The notes beneath the pieces were generated by a model. It was not told where the DNA came from and did no database searches. It saw nothing but the letters and a program-made list of their open reading frames with translations. Positions 26,746 through 36,508 of a stretch of 64,000 bases of DNA are shown here, in pieces (the first letter of the stretch is position 1; every line of letters starts with the position of its first letter). A program made the translations under genes and the position numbers. Origin of the DNA: DASQHY01 sp035602605 (GTDB taxonomy: Bacteria; Acidobacteriota; Terriglobia; Acidiferrales; UBA7541); contig DATNLZ010000088.1 of assembly GCA_035602605.1 (NCBI GenBank), positions 1 to 64,000 of the forward strand, in the 5' to 3' direction.

Positions 26746-29130
26746 TCACTGGTTGGTAAAAACAATCCGGCCACGCTCATCTCTGTGCCGGTAGATGGAA
26801 TGCACCAGGCCGGGTGGCGGCTCGCAGGGGTCGGTTGGCAGAACCTTCGCCGTCAGACGGCAACCTCTTGTTCCATCCTCGGTGGCTGTCATCGCATCCG
26901 ATGAACCGAGCGACAGTGCCTGTTCTTCCCCAGCGTGATCGCCACCGAGATAGGCGTCAATGTTGTTTTCCATGGCTGCCGGAAACGATGGCACAGGGCC
27001 AACCAGCTTCGCCTGATAGGTCTTCAACATGACTTCTCTGAATACTGGAAGGGCGGCTCTGCCCCCCGTTTCCATTCCGCCTAGTGAGCGGTTGTCGTCA
27101 AATCCCATGCGCACCGCAACAGTGATGCCATCGGGGCCGTACGTCGACCCTAAAAAAAGGGCATCCCGGTAGTTGCTCGTCGTGCCGGTTTTACCCATCA
27201 CGGGGATCGGGAAGGTACGCGCGTTGAGCGCGTGCGCCGTCCCCGACGGAATCCGTACCACGCCCCGCAATCCTTCCTGGATCATGGATAGCTCCAACTC
27301 GCTCCCGTTGATCGAACCGCGGGGCAGTTGATGACTGTAAATAACGTTTCCTCCACTATGCTCGATCTTCGCAATCACGTACGGCTCCGCTCGTATACCG
27401 CTAGCCATCATCCGGTAAGCGTTGGCAAGTTCCAGTAAAGTAACTTCGGATGCGCCGAGGGCCGTAGTTTCATAGTGCTGTAATCCGGTGCGGATGCCAA
27501 CGTCTCGCGCTGTTTTCAAGACAGAATCAATTCCGATCTGTTGAATAATCCAAATGGCGACTGCGTTTCTCGACTCCGCCAGCGCCCGCCGGGCTGGGAT
27601 TATACCTTCAAATTTATGATCAGAATTGGAGATCCACTTCGCCGTACGCATCCCCGACGTAACCACCGCGATGGGTTCATCGGGCACCGGAGTATCGAGA
27701 GCCAGGGCTCCTTGACGAAATGCCGCTAGATAAACAATCGGCTTCATGGCCGAGCCTGGCTGGCGCATGGACTGGGTTACCCGGTTATAGTCGCTGTAGG
27801 TGGTGTTGTGGCCTTTATAGGTGCGTCGCCCACCTGCCTCGGCCAGGATGGCGGAGTCCCGGTTCCGCAGAACAACCACGGAACCCTGAATCAGCCCAGT
27901 GCTCTGGGGATGACGCCTTTCATAAAATTTCAAGCCGTTTTCAAGTGCCGCATTCGCGAAGCGCTGGATCCGATCGTCGATCGTTGAATAAATCTGGATG
28001 TGGCCCTCCAGTAGTTGGTTAATTCCGATATCCGAGACCGGGGTGGCGTCGAGTCGTTTCAGCTCCTCGAGAACATTTCCCACTGCAGCGGGCGCTTCGA
28101 TCAGACCGTTAACATGAGCAGCCAGAAGAATGGGAGTCTGTTGGCTGCTCTGAGCCGTCTGGGCGGAAAGAAAATGGTTCTTAACCATAAGGGCTAAGAT
28201 CTGATTTCGTCTGCGGAGTGGTCTTTGATTGTCTTCCAAAGTGGGGGCATACTCGCCCGGCGACTTGGTGATGCCTGCCAGAAGTGCCGCCTTGTCGGCA
28301 TCATCGGCCGTGAGTGCCGTGGCCGGTATGCCCAAATAATACTGCGCGGCCTTTGCGAAACCGTATCGGCCGTTGCCCAAGTAGATGAAGCTGGCGTAAC
28401 GCGCGAGAAGTTCTTCCTTGGCCCTGCGCTTGGATCCGTAGCGCTTCAGCATCTCTGCCTCAATCCACAGCGAGAGACGCATTTCCTCTACTTTCAGCAA
28501 GACTCTGTTTGTGCCCGGCACACCGATAACGAAGGCCAGAACACGCGAGAGCAGGCCTTGGTGCTGAAGTGTATTGCTATTTTTTGCGCTGGTAAGTTTT
28601 TGCAGGAAGAAACCGCGCACCAGCTGCTGAGTAATCGTCGAGCCACCCTGTGGAAACACCGGTGCGCGTTCTGCGGCATTCTCGCCGTTTGAGCCCCCGG
28701 CCCAGGCGATCAAGGCTTGAATGTTTGTCTTGCTGAGCACACGAGGGAAGACAGAATAATCCACCCCCGAGTGTGAGAAAAAGTTCACATCCTCGGCCGA
28801 AAGGATCGCTTGCCGAAGGACATCGGGAATGTTCTTATATTGCATGATTTCCCTGCGTTCCCTTCCTAATTCGATGAGGACGTGGCCATTCGCATCGTAG
28901 ATGTGACCCATGGTGGGAGGCTCAAAGCGAATGAACGCGTTTAAATCGGGCAGGTTTGTTCGATTGAAGTTGACGTAGATAGCCGCGCCAACAACACCCT
29001 CAACTGTCACGGCTGCTAGTAGCGAAATGATTCGAAGTAAGCGACTCGACTTGCAAACGCCCCACGCGGCGCCAAGCAACTCGCGAAGGGTGCCAAGGAT
29101 CTGTTGAAAGAGTGGGTGGGTATTTGGCAC
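26746..29130 (-). CDS. Class A penicillin-binding protein (bifunctional transglycosylase/transpeptidase)
   Basis: Synthesises and cross-links peptidoglycan at the outer face of the cytoplasmic membrane. There is one N-terminal membrane anchor (LRIISLLAAVTVEGVVGAAI). The GT51 domain has AILSAEDVNFFSHSGVD (catalytic Glu) and GGSTITQQLVR. The transpeptidase domain has SxxK in RQPGSAMKPIVYLAAF, SRN in ALAESRNAVAIW and KTG in MGKTGTTSNYRDA. Length 794 residues; GTG start. The last 20 residues (VHSIYRHRDERGRIVFTNQ) resemble a DUF4124-like motif and are an unusual ending. Confidence 0.92.
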   Translation of the reverse strand: MPNTHPLFQQILGTLRELLGAAWGVCKSSRLLRIISLLAAVTVEGVVGAAIYVNFNRTNLPDLNAFIRFEPPTMGHIYDANGHVLIELGRERREIMQYKNIPDVLRQAILSAEDVNFFSHSGVDYSVFPRVLSKTNIQALIAWAGGSNGENAAERAPVFPQGGSTITQQLVRGFFLQKLTSAKNSNTLQHQGLLSRVLAFVIGVPGTNRVLLKVEEMRLSLWIEAEMLKRYGSKRRAKEELLARYASFIYLGNGRYGFAKAAQYYLGIPATALTADDADKAALLAGITKSPGEYAPTLEDNQRPLRRRNQILALMVKNHFLSAQTAQSSQQTPILLAAHVNGLIEAPAAVGNVLEELKRLDATPVSDIGINQLLEGHIQIYSTIDDRIQRFANAALENGLKFYERRHPQSTGLIQGSVVVLRNRDSAILAEAGGRRTYKGHNTTYSDYNRVTQSMRQPGSAMKPIVYLAAFRQGALALDTPVPDEPIAVVTSGMRTAKWISNSDHKFEGIIPARRALAESRNAVAIWIIQQIGIDSVLKTARDVGIRTGLQHYETTALGASEVTLLELANAYRMMASGIRAEPYVIAKIEHSGGNVIYSHQLPRGSINGSELELSMIQEGLRGVVRIPSGTAHALNARTFPIPVMGKTGTTSNYRDALFLGSTYGPDGITVAVRMGFDDNRSLGGMETGGRAALPVFREVMLKTYQAKLVGPVPSFPAAMENNIDAYLGGDHAGEEQALSLGSSDAMTATEDGTRGCRLTAKVLPTDPCEPPPGLVHSIYRHRDERGRIVFTNQ

Positions 29131-29267
29131 GCGATCTGGTTGCTTCTCCGAGAATTATCTTTCTTTTGATAGCGTCCCATCTTGACTCAATGAGGGGCCG
29201 TCTTGCGCCAGCTTAAGGTGACCACTCGGCCGGATAGAACAGTCATCGTAGCGCCGATCACGACCGC

Positions 29268-29411
29268 TTAGGCTCTACCCCGCAAGAAATGAACTAGGAG
29301 AAGCACTAAACCGACGACAAGCACGACGTGAACCAGGCCAGAGCTTACGTGAAATGTGAAATACCCAAGCAACCAAAGAACAACCAGGACCACAGCGATT
29401 ATCCCAAGCAT
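29268..29411 (-). CDS. Small two-helix membrane protein (lmo0937-like)
   Basis: A 47-residue hydrophobic protein with two membrane helices (LGIIAVVLVVLWLLGYF and LVHVVLVVGLVLLLVHFL) and a basic end LRGRA. This matches the small lmo0937-family membrane proteins often found near stress genes. The start at ATG 29411 is chosen because a GGAG lies just upstream; the frame extends 13 residues further. The CsbD-like gene nearby supports a stress context. Confidence 0.75.
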   Translation of the reverse strand: MLGIIAVVLVVLWLLGYFTFHVSSGLVHVVLVVGLVLLLVHFLRGRA

Positions 29412-30172
29412 ATCTTCTGTCTCCTCATTGTCCAGCGCGGGAATCAACAATCCTGTCGTTGCTACTCCACAACTTTGCTCAGTTCCAAGCCTAACAGGCT
29501 CGATGCCTCCCCGTGCCGGTTAGCCGCACTCGGCAACTCAAATGTAGCTGGATGGATGATCACTCATCGCACCGACGGCTGTCTGTACCATCCTGTACAC
29601 ATCGATTGACCCAGGAGCTCGTGGAAAATGTGAGCCTCTCTGCTGACCTTTGCCGTACGATAACGTTTCTACCAACGCGGCCTTAAATCCTGTCGCCGGG
29701 AAGCTCGCGATGACGCCGCGGACAGTCCCGAAAACTGATTCGAGGACTTCGGCAGTGGTTAGATCCTCGCTTTACATCAGCACGGACAACTTTCGCGCCA
29801 CGGAAAAAGCAAACAAAACGCGGATGTGTCCGGATGTGAACAGATATCCATCTTCGCCTCTTTTATAATGCTGCCTACGGAGCCAGTAAGGCGAGTCAAC
29901 GAGTCAACCAGCTTCCTCTGACGAATGAGGTAGAGACCTCGAAACCATATTGATCGTTCTTCTAGTTGTGTTTTGCTTGGTGGTGGTGGCTGGGAATACT
30001 GTCGTTGGCGTAGGAACGAGCACCCTCTAGTGTCAAGAGGAGAGATGCGATCGCGAATCGGTGACTGCTAGCGGAGCGCGAGATGTTCGGACCTACGCCT
30101 TCTGGCACGCGGTGAAGCCGAAGGGCGCTTACCCGGGCGCCGGAATGCAAACTTCCGAAGGGAGGCAACAAG
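29412..30172. other. Long non-coding stretch before csbD-like gene
   Basis: About 760 bases with no convincing gene on either strand. Short open frames exist but have random-looking composition. No tRNA, repeat array or strong terminator was seen. It may hold promoters for the two small divergent stress genes. Confidence 0.4.
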
Positions 30173-30355
30173 ATGAAGTCAAGTACTGAGAATGAGATCG
30201 CAGGCAAGGTTCACGAAATGAAGGGTAAGGTTAAGGAAAAGGTGGGTCAACTGACGAACGATACCGACTTGGAAGCCGAAGGTATTGGCGAAAAGATAGT
30301 CGGGAAGGTCCAGAAGAAAATCGGCCAAGTGCAAAAAGTCGTCGAAAAACCGTGA
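30173..30355 (+). CDS. CsbD-family stress protein
   Basis: A 60-residue hydrophilic, Lys- and Glu-rich protein with the CsbD pattern: TENEIAGKVHEMKGKVKEKV, GQLTNDTDLEAEG and KIVGKVQKKIGQVQK. Members are general-stress induced in many bacteria; the biochemical role is unknown. A strong GGGAGG ribosome-binding site lies about ten bases before the ATG. Likely monocistronic. Confidence 0.9.
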   Translation: MKSSTENEIAGKVHEMKGKVKEKVGQLTNDTDLEAEGIGEKIVGKVQKKIGQVQKVVEKP

Positions 30356-30624
30356 GGCCGGTACTGCTTCGCCCCAGGACGAGCCCAAAGCCCGTCCTTG
30401 TGTTCATCGCGCCCTGCAGCATTGCCGATTCACATAGTCTGCGTACTCTTTCGAAACAATGCTGATCGTATTCCAGCCTTAACTACGGAGAATCGCGCCG
30501 TTTTTCGTCGCGGATGAAGTTTTCGCGAGGGACAGGCCAGCAAAATGCCCCTTGAAGGGGGCTCTGCAAGGGGCCGCCTCCTCGCTATAGGGGTTGATCA
30601 GTTTCGATCGCTGTACCTATCTCT

Positions 30625-31497
30625 TCAGTTGTCGTCGTCATCGATCAAGGTGAACTTGAAAACGTGCCCAGCAGGACCGTTGGAATCGGTAACATAGCCG
30701 CCGCCTTCGAACACGAACATTGCGTGAGAGAACAGGATTGGGCTACCCGCATAGAAAACTGGAGTTCCGCCGCTTCTCGGAACCGTGACCACGACCGCGC
30801 CGCTCGCGACATAGAGGTTTTCATCATCGCCGGCAATACCTTCAGGGAAACCCAGCCCGGTCGCGATCGTTGATACGCCGTTCCTGGTTACCCGCTTTAC
30901 GTCGTCGGATCCTTCACCGCCGGCATTCGACGTGACGAAGAGGTCATCTCTGCCGGCAACAAAGATTCCAAATACGCCAGGAACGGTGGCAAAGGTCGTA
31001 GCGCTTGCGGGAACATCGTTCATGTCGAAGCGCAGAATGGTACCCGCACCGAAGTCAGCCGCGTAAAGTAAGTGACCGCGGATCGCGAGACTTATGAGAT
31101 CGCGCGCTCCGCTAAAAAAGACGGTCGGCGTACCATCATAGGGTGGCGCTATTTTCAGAATGCTGGTTGCTGTTCCGTTGCCCGCGGCGACAAACAGGTT
31201 TCCGAATCGATCCAGGGCTACACCCCGTGACACGCTGACTCCCGGGCCGAGAGCTATATCCGGATCAAGAGGCCCGAAGTCGCACGGTCCACTCCCCGGC
31301 TTGACGCTCGAAACATGCTTCACCACTGCAAACGAGCCGAAAAAGGCATCGTGGGGATAATGTTTGTTGACTACCATGCCCGCCGAGTTAAACGCAGACG
31401 AACATGGAGTGATAGTCGGTTGTGCCTTGAGGGGCAAAGAGCCTGCCACGACTGCAATAATGACTGCCAAGATTGGACTAGCCGTTGTCCTAAACAT
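30625..31497 (-). CDS. Exported beta-propeller-like (NHL/ScyD-type) protein
   Basis: A 290-residue protein starting at ATG 31497 with an AAGGAGA ribosome-binding site. Signal peptide is FRTTASPILAVIIAVVAGS, cleaved probably after LKAQ. The mature part has repeated blade-like segments: GVALDRFGNLFVAAGNG, LISLAIRGHLLYAADFGAG, FGIFVAGRDDLFVTSNAGG and GFPEGIAGDDENLYVASG. These resemble NHL or ScyD/ScyE propeller repeats. It ends with an acidic LIDDDDN. Function unknown; no linked enzyme gene. Confidence 0.78.
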   Translation of the reverse strand: MFRTTASPILAVIIAVVAGSLPLKAQPTITPCSSAFNSAGMVVNKHYPHDAFFGSFAVVKHVSSVKPGSGPCDFGPLDPDIALGPGVSVSRGVALDRFGNLFVAAGNGTATSILKIAPPYDGTPTVFFSGARDLISLAIRGHLLYAADFGAGTILRFDMNDVPASATTFATVPGVFGIFVAGRDDLFVTSNAGGEGSDDVKRVTRNGVSTIATGLGFPEGIAGDDENLYVASGAVVVTVPRSGGTPVFYAGSPILFSHAMFVFEGGGYVTDSNGPAGHVFKFTLIDDDDN

Positions 31498-31945
31498 AGT
31501 TGGTCTCCTTCCTTTTGATTTCGCGTTCACTCTGATTTCCGAATGACAATTCGTCTTTAGTTTGGGATTCATACAGCTATTGATCGTTTGGTCCAGGGGC
31601 CCAGCTAGGGAAAGGGTCTTGTCTCGTTCGGGCTTACAGATACGGTGGTTGGGCCTTGCTCTTGCGAGACGTGGGCGGATTTTGCTGCCGTCGGCGTGTG
31701 AATGTCAAGCAGACTTTTACCTTTTTGGTACGACCCTAGCAGAGACCGGGTAGGCTCGCGGCCTGTCTCTGGCGAATTCTTATTTCGCCCGGGATTCCTC
31801 AGGATTCCCCGTCCGGCTACGATTCTTGGCAGTTTGAAGCTTACGGTGGCAGGGCACCGGTTGTGGTGGAGGGTGATGCTGCCCGCATTGGCGTTGCTGG
31901 GCCATAGCGCGGCTTATCTCCTGGTCGGTAGGAATCACAATCCCC
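31498..31945. other. Non-coding stretch between response-regulator cluster and propeller gene
   Basis: About 450 bases without a supported gene. Rightward frames here run antisense into the response-regulator gene and have no recognisable domain. I see no terminator with a clear T-tract. Confidence 0.4.
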
Positions 31946-32362
31946 TTACACGTCCCCCAAATCATGCACCTTCTTCGCGGGCGTGTGGTTCTTTTCGCCC
32001 AGCACTTGTCGAATCACCGACAGGAGCTGGGCATTATCCACCGGCTTTTGCAGGAAAGCCTTCGCGCCGGCCTTGAGCGCCCGGTCCATATTTGCGTTGA
32101 GGTCGCGCGCGGACACGACAATCACCGGGATTAAAGACAGACTGTCGTTTGCTTTCAACCGCTCCAGGACGCTAAAGCCATCACCGGCCGGTAAGCCCAG
32201 GTCCAGGATAATCAGATCGGGCATGTGTTTCCGCGCTTCCGCGATACTCGCCATTCCATCCCCTGCGAAAATAACGTCGTAATGGTTGGCTTTGAGGCGT
32301 ACGTGGAGGCCCAGTCGCACATCGGGATCGTCATCCACAATCAGAATTGTCTTTTGGCTCAT
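31946..32362 (-). CDS. Single-domain response regulator
   Basis: A 138-residue CheY-like receiver with all phosphorylation residues: acidic pair in ILIVDDDPDVR, phospho-acceptor Asp in LIILDLGLPAGDG, Thr/Ser switch in VIVVSARD and Lys in FLQKPVD. No output domain follows, only a short polar tail. It starts two bases after the hybrid kinase gene and is the last gene of the four-gene signalling cluster, so it probably receives phosphate from one of these kinases. Confidence 0.92.
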   Translation of the reverse strand: MSQKTILIVDDDPDVRLGLHVRLKANHYDVIFAGDGMASIAEARKHMPDLIILDLGLPAGDGFSVLERLKANDSLSLIPVIVVSARDLNANMDRALKAGAKAFLQKPVDNAQLLSVIRQVLGEKNHTPAKKVHDLGDV

Positions 32363-32364
32363 GT

Positions 32365-33936
32365 CTAAACGCTCCTCTGCAACCTTATGATGTTGATGCG
32401 ATCTTGAATTCCAGCAGCCACGTGTTCCACGAAGGTTTCCATCGACTCGTTTTTCTCTCGCGATATCGGCGCCAGAAAGCTGTGAGAAACCGCAAGCGTG
32501 AGGTCTGCCGGTTGAAGCTGCTCACAGCGCTGGAACTGTGTTCGGATACGCTTGCTGATGATCTCCGCGCCGTGCTCTTGCGTGTAGACCACGACAAAGA
32601 ACAGGTCGCGCACGCTCGCCGAATCCATGGTTGGCAGTAGTACATCTGTTTCGGGACGCAAACATTGTTGCAGAAGCCTGCGCGCCATATGCGACATTTC
32701 CTTGCGCACATCCGGCGAAAGCCAGCCGTCCCGAGAACCCATCTCCACGGCAAGCAATGCGATGGCATCGCCGGGCTTCTTCTCTTGCGCCAACATCGGG
32801 CCAATCCAACTCGTCAGGGAAAAAATGGGCACGGTGAAGAAAAAATGGCTGCCTTTTTGTGGCTCGCTGCGCACCCAGATCTTGCCGCCTTGCCTCGCCA
32901 CCAACTCTTTGGAAATGTACAAGCCGAGCCCCAAGCCCTTCCGTCCCGATTGGCCAGGATCGGTTATCTGATAGAGGTGCTCAAAGATCCGCTCGGTCAT
33001 TTCCGGACTGATTCCGCATCCCGTGTCGGAAACTTCCACCCGCAGAAAACCCGGATCTTGCTCGAACACCCGGGCCTGGACCTTCACCGCGCCGCCGGTG
33101 GGCGTAAACTTGATGGCGTTATCGACTAGAATGATGAGGATTTGTCGAATGCGCGTGGGGTCACCGCTGACGGATGGCAAGTCGCGATCTTTATCGAAAG
33201 AGAGGGTGATTCCTTTGGCTGTGGCGGCTCCCTGGAGTGTGTTGACGGTGTAGACGATTGCATCGAAAACCGAAGTACATTGCAGCTCGATCGTGAGTTT
33301 ACCCGCCTGCACGCGAGTCACTTCAAGTAAGTCATTAATCATCGATTGAAGCTGCTTGACGTTCCTCAGAACGATGTCCAGGTACTCCTGCTGTTCCAGA
33401 TTCAATTCGCCGGCCAACCTGTCCAGGAGAATGGTCACAAACTGATAGATCGCGGTCAGGGGTGAACGAAGCTCATGCGACACGTGTGAGAGGAACTCAT
33501 CCTTAAACTTCATCTGATGTGTCCGGATGAGGTCGGTTTCTGTTTGCATGCGGTGGCGCTCAATCGCATGGCGAAGAGCTCGGGGAAGCGCACGATTTTC
33601 AATCTGGCCTTTGATCAAATAGTCTTGCGCGCCTACCTTCATCGCTTCGGCGGCCAGTACCTCGTCGTCCAAGCCCGTTAGCACGATCAGCGGAACGCCT
33701 GGGGCCGCCCCGTGCGCCCGCCGCACGGTGTCGAGGCCATGCCCATCCGGCAATCCCATGTCCAATAGGACGATGTCCACTCCACCTTTCGCAAGATGAA
33801 TCACGGCGTCACTCATGCGCAAAAGGTGCGTGAATTCGAAACTGTCCGGTTTCTCCTTGCTGAACATCTCGCGGAGCAAACGGGCATCTCCCGCGTTATC
33901 CTCAACCAGAAGAATTTGCAGTGCCTTTTCTCTCAC
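32365..33936 (-). CDS. Receiver-histidine kinase hybrid
   Basis: A 523-residue protein. The N-terminal receiver (residues 5-125) has LLVEDN, acceptor Asp in VLLDMGLPDGHG and Lys in YLIKGQ. HisKA follows with the phospho-His in FLSHVSHELRSPLTAIYQF (near 152), then a HATPase domain with N box LVDNAIKFTP, DTGCGISPEM and GLGLGLYISKEL. The last 150 residues (after VPIFSLTSW) match no domain I recognise and include many Arg/Glu helices. No membrane segment, so it is cytoplasmic. It overlaps the upstream response regulator by four bases. Confidence 0.92.
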   Translation of the reverse strand: MREKALQILLVEDNAGDARLLREMFSKEKPDSFEFTHLLRMSDAVIHLAKGGVDIVLLDMGLPDGHGLDTVRRAHGAAPGVPLIVLTGLDDEVLAAEAMKVGAQDYLIKGQIENRALPRALRHAIERHRMQTETDLIRTHQMKFKDEFLSHVSHELRSPLTAIYQFVTILLDRLAGELNLEQQEYLDIVLRNVKQLQSMINDLLEVTRVQAGKLTIELQCTSVFDAIVYTVNTLQGAATAKGITLSFDKDRDLPSVSGDPTRIRQILIILVDNAIKFTPTGGAVKVQARVFEQDPGFLRVEVSDTGCGISPEMTERIFEHLYQITDPGQSGRKGLGLGLYISKELVARQGGKIWVRSEPQKGSHFFFTVPIFSLTSWIGPMLAQEKKPGDAIALLAVEMGSRDGWLSPDVRKEMSHMARRLLQQCLRPETDVLLPTMDSASVRDLFFVVVYTQEHGAEIISKRIRTQFQRCEQLQPADLTLAVSHSFLAPISREKNESMETFVEHVAAGIQDRINIIRLQRSV

Positions 33937-34391
33937 GAGCGTGCTTCGCGCGGCAACTTGACTACAGACAGCCAGAAACTGTCGATGCTCTTCACCACTT
34001 TGAGGAACCCATCGAGGTCCACAGGCTTGGTGATGTAACAGTTCGCATGGAGCAGATAACTCCGCAGGATATCCGTCTCAGACGCAGAGGTAGTCAAGAT
34101 AACGACAGGAATGCTCTTCAGTGTCGGACTCCCCTTGATTTCCCCCAGAACCTCCCGGCCGTCTTTCTTGGGGAGGTTCAGATCGAGCAAGATCAGATCT
34201 GGGCGAGGAGCATTGGCGTGCTCCCCTTCGTGCCGCAGAAAAGCCATTGCTTCTGTCCCATCCAACGCGACGTGCAAGTTGATATGGACCTTGGCGTCTT
34301 TAAACGCTTCCTGCGTGAGCCGGACATCGCCGGGACTATCTTCAACCAAAAGAACTTCAATAGGTTCCGCGTCCGTTCCAATCGATTTCAT
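33933..34391 (-). CDS. Rcp1-like response regulator
   Basis: Receiver protein of 152 residues starting at ATG 34391. Key residues are in VLLVEDSPGDVRL, the acceptor Asp in LILLDLNLPKKDG, and VVILTTSAS and CYITKPVD. The long insert before the Asp helix (LRHEGEHANAPRP) is typical of Rcp1-type regulators that pair with phytochrome-like or CHASE3-PAS kinases. Its start shares one base with the stop of the membrane kinase gene, supporting coupled translation and a cognate pair. Confidence 0.9.
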   Translation of the reverse strand: MKSIGTDAEPIEVLLVEDSPGDVRLTQEAFKDAKVHINLHVALDGTEAMAFLRHEGEHANAPRPDLILLDLNLPKKDGREVLGEIKGSPTLKSIPVVILTTSASETDILRSYLLHANCYITKPVDLDGFLKVVKSIDSFWLSVVKLPREARS

Positions 34392-36508
34392 CACTTCCCA
34401 TCTCTTTCCGGCAGGGCAAAGTAGAAGGTCGAGCCTTTTTCGGGTTGCGACTCGACCCAAATTCTCCCGCCCACCCGCTCCAAAATCTTCTTGCAAATGG
34501 CCAATCCGATTCCGGTACCCTTGAACTCTGTTCGCCCGTGCAACCGCTGGAAAAGGATGAAGATCCTTTCAAAGTACTGAGGGTCAATTCCCAGCCCATT
34601 ATCCCGCACGGAAAAGATCCATTCATTGCCGCCGTTTTTCTTGGCTGAGACGTGTACCTCGGGGACTTCGGCACCGCGGTATTTGATTGCGTTCCCGACG
34701 AGGTTCTGAAATACCTGAGCCAATTGCGTATCGTCGGTCGTGATGGCTGGTAGCGAATCGTGAGTCACAACCGCACCGCTCTCCTTAATCGCGGCTCGTA
34801 AGTTCGCAAGCGCTTCCTTCAATGCGTTTTCACTGGAAATCTCGTGCAGCGCCTTTCCATTTGTCCCTGCGCGCGAATAGGCCAGCAGGTCCTGGATCAG
34901 CCCCTGCATGCGGTTGGTCCCATCTACTGCATAGGCGATGAACTCATCGGCATCGGAGTCCAGACGCCCTTTGTAGCGCTTGGCCAGGAGCTGCGTATAA
35001 CTGGCCACCATGCGCAACGGTTCCTGGAGATCGTGTGACGCAACGTAGGCAAATTGCTGCAGTTCGTCATTGGAACGCTTCAGTTCCCCCACCGTCTTGA
35101 CCAGATGCTCCTCGGATTTCTTGCGTTCGGTGATGTTGCGGATCGCTGCCGTCACCAGGATTCCTTCGGCGCTTTCCAGCGGGCTCAGCATGATCTCGAT
35201 CGGAAAATCGCTGCCATCTTTTCGCCGCCCAGTGAGCTCAAGCCCCGTTCCGATCTGCTGTGCCAGCGCGTCAGCTGCGGTTCGCGTACCGTCAGCGATC
35301 AGCCGTTCCGCGAAACCCTCCGGAATGATGTTCTTCACCTTCTGCCCTACCAGCTCATCGCGGCGGTATCCGAACTGCTTCTCCGCCTGAACATTCAGCA
35401 GGACGATCTTCCCGTCCTGGTTCACCACCACCATGGCATCCGGTGCCGCCTCCAGCAGCCCGCGGTACTTCGCCTCCGTTTCCTTGCGCTTGCTGATGTC
35501 CCGGCTGATCTCGGAAAAACCAAGTAGCTTCCCAGAAGAGTCGCGTGCCGCCGTGATGACTATGTTGGCCCAAAACTGTGATCCATCTTTACGCACGCGC
35601 CAGTGTTCTATTTCCGACCGGCCGCTCGCGGCTGCGATCTGAAGCTCCTCTTCCGGTTTACCTTGATCGATATCCTTCTGCAGATAGAAGCGCGAATAAT
35701 TCTCCCCGATGATCTCATCAGCTTTGTAGCCCTTGATGCGTTCGGCCCCGGCATTCCAACTAACGACCGTCCCGCGCGGATCGAGCCTGAAGATGGCATA
35801 GTCCTGCACGCCCTCGACCAGAATCCGAAATCGTTCTTCACTCTCGAGAAATGCGGCCTCCGCAATTCCACGCGCGGCGTGGTCGCGCTGCGCGATCCAA
35901 CCTACGGCAAAGGCGATTAACAAGCCCAGGACGGTTCCGAGAATGAGAACGGTTTGGGTCTGTCCTAAGCGCTGCTTCGCATCCGCGTTGCGTAGCGCCA
36001 ACAATTGCAGTTCTTCGTCCTGCATTTCTCGAATTACAGCTTGAAACTCATCCATGGTCCGCTGGCCCGGTCCGCTGCGAATGGCATCTGCTGCGGCCTC
36101 CAAACCCTTGGCTCGCCGCAGAGTACTGACCATCTCCGCGAACTCGATCTTCTGAGCAGTCAGCCTTTCGAGGACTGGCAGGTGGCGCTGATGTTCGGGG
36201 TTATCACCGGTCAAGTTGCGAACGGCTGTTTCATCCCCCTCTACCCTCGATATGCTGACACGGTAGGACTCGAGATAGGATTCCTTGCCAGTCAATACAA
36301 ATCCGCGGTAACTCGATTCGACACTGGCCATTGCGAAGAGTAAATTCTGGAGGCTCTCAATAACCTCGTGGGCGTGCCGGACCCGTCGCGCGCTTTCGCT
36401 GCACACGACCATGCTGCGATAGGAGATCGCACCGGCGACGAGTAAGGTCAAAATGGCAGACCCGAACGCGAGTTGTACCTTCCGATTCAACAAGGACTTG
36501 GCCTTCAT
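34391..36508 (-). CDS. CHASE3-PAS-PAS sensor histidine kinase
   Basis: A 705-residue membrane kinase. TM1 is near residues 14-32, followed by a CHASE3-type extracytoplasmic domain (SSYRGFVLTGKESYLESY) and TM2 near 188-208 (VLILGTVLGLLIAFAVGWIA). Two PAS domains come next (FRILVEGVQDYAIFRLDPRG and YRGLLEAAPDAMVVVNQDGK). HisKA has the phospho-His in FAYVASHDLQEPLRM, and HATPase has VGNAIKYRG, DNGLGIDPQYFERIF and GTGIGLAICKKI. It is the first gene of the cluster and probably the sensor that feeds the following receivers. Signal unknown. Confidence 0.93.
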   Translation of the reverse strand: MKAKSLLNRKVQLAFGSAILTLLVAGAISYRSMVVCSESARRVRHAHEVIESLQNLLFAMASVESSYRGFVLTGKESYLESYRVSISRVEGDETAVRNLTGDNPEHQRHLPVLERLTAQKIEFAEMVSTLRRAKGLEAAADAIRSGPGQRTMDEFQAVIREMQDEELQLLALRNADAKQRLGQTQTVLILGTVLGLLIAFAVGWIAQRDHAARGIAEAAFLESEERFRILVEGVQDYAIFRLDPRGTVVSWNAGAERIKGYKADEIIGENYSRFYLQKDIDQGKPEEELQIAAASGRSEIEHWRVRKDGSQFWANIVITAARDSSGKLLGFSEISRDISKRKETEAKYRGLLEAAPDAMVVVNQDGKIVLLNVQAEKQFGYRRDELVGQKVKNIIPEGFAERLIADGTRTAADALAQQIGTGLELTGRRKDGSDFPIEIMLSPLESAEGILVTAAIRNITERKKSEEHLVKTVGELKRSNDELQQFAYVASHDLQEPLRMVASYTQLLAKRYKGRLDSDADEFIAYAVDGTNRMQGLIQDLLAYSRAGTNGKALHEISSENALKEALANLRAAIKESGAVVTHDSLPAITTDDTQLAQVFQNLVGNAIKYRGAEVPEVHVSAKKNGGNEWIFSVRDNGLGIDPQYFERIFILFQRLHGRTEFKGTGIGLAICKKILERVGGRIWVESQPEKGSTFYFALPERDGK

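Noticed and set aside
29650..29868. 72-codon rightward frame
   Set aside because: No ribosome-binding site, no recognisable domain and random-looking composition in a gene-poor region.
30541..30565. GCCCC/GGGGC inverted repeat after the csbD-like gene
   Set aside because: Short, no T-tract and about 190 bases from the stop; not convincing as a terminator.
31702..32076. 124-codon rightward frame near the response regulator
   Set aside because: Largely antisense to the receiver gene; proline/arginine-rich without a domain.
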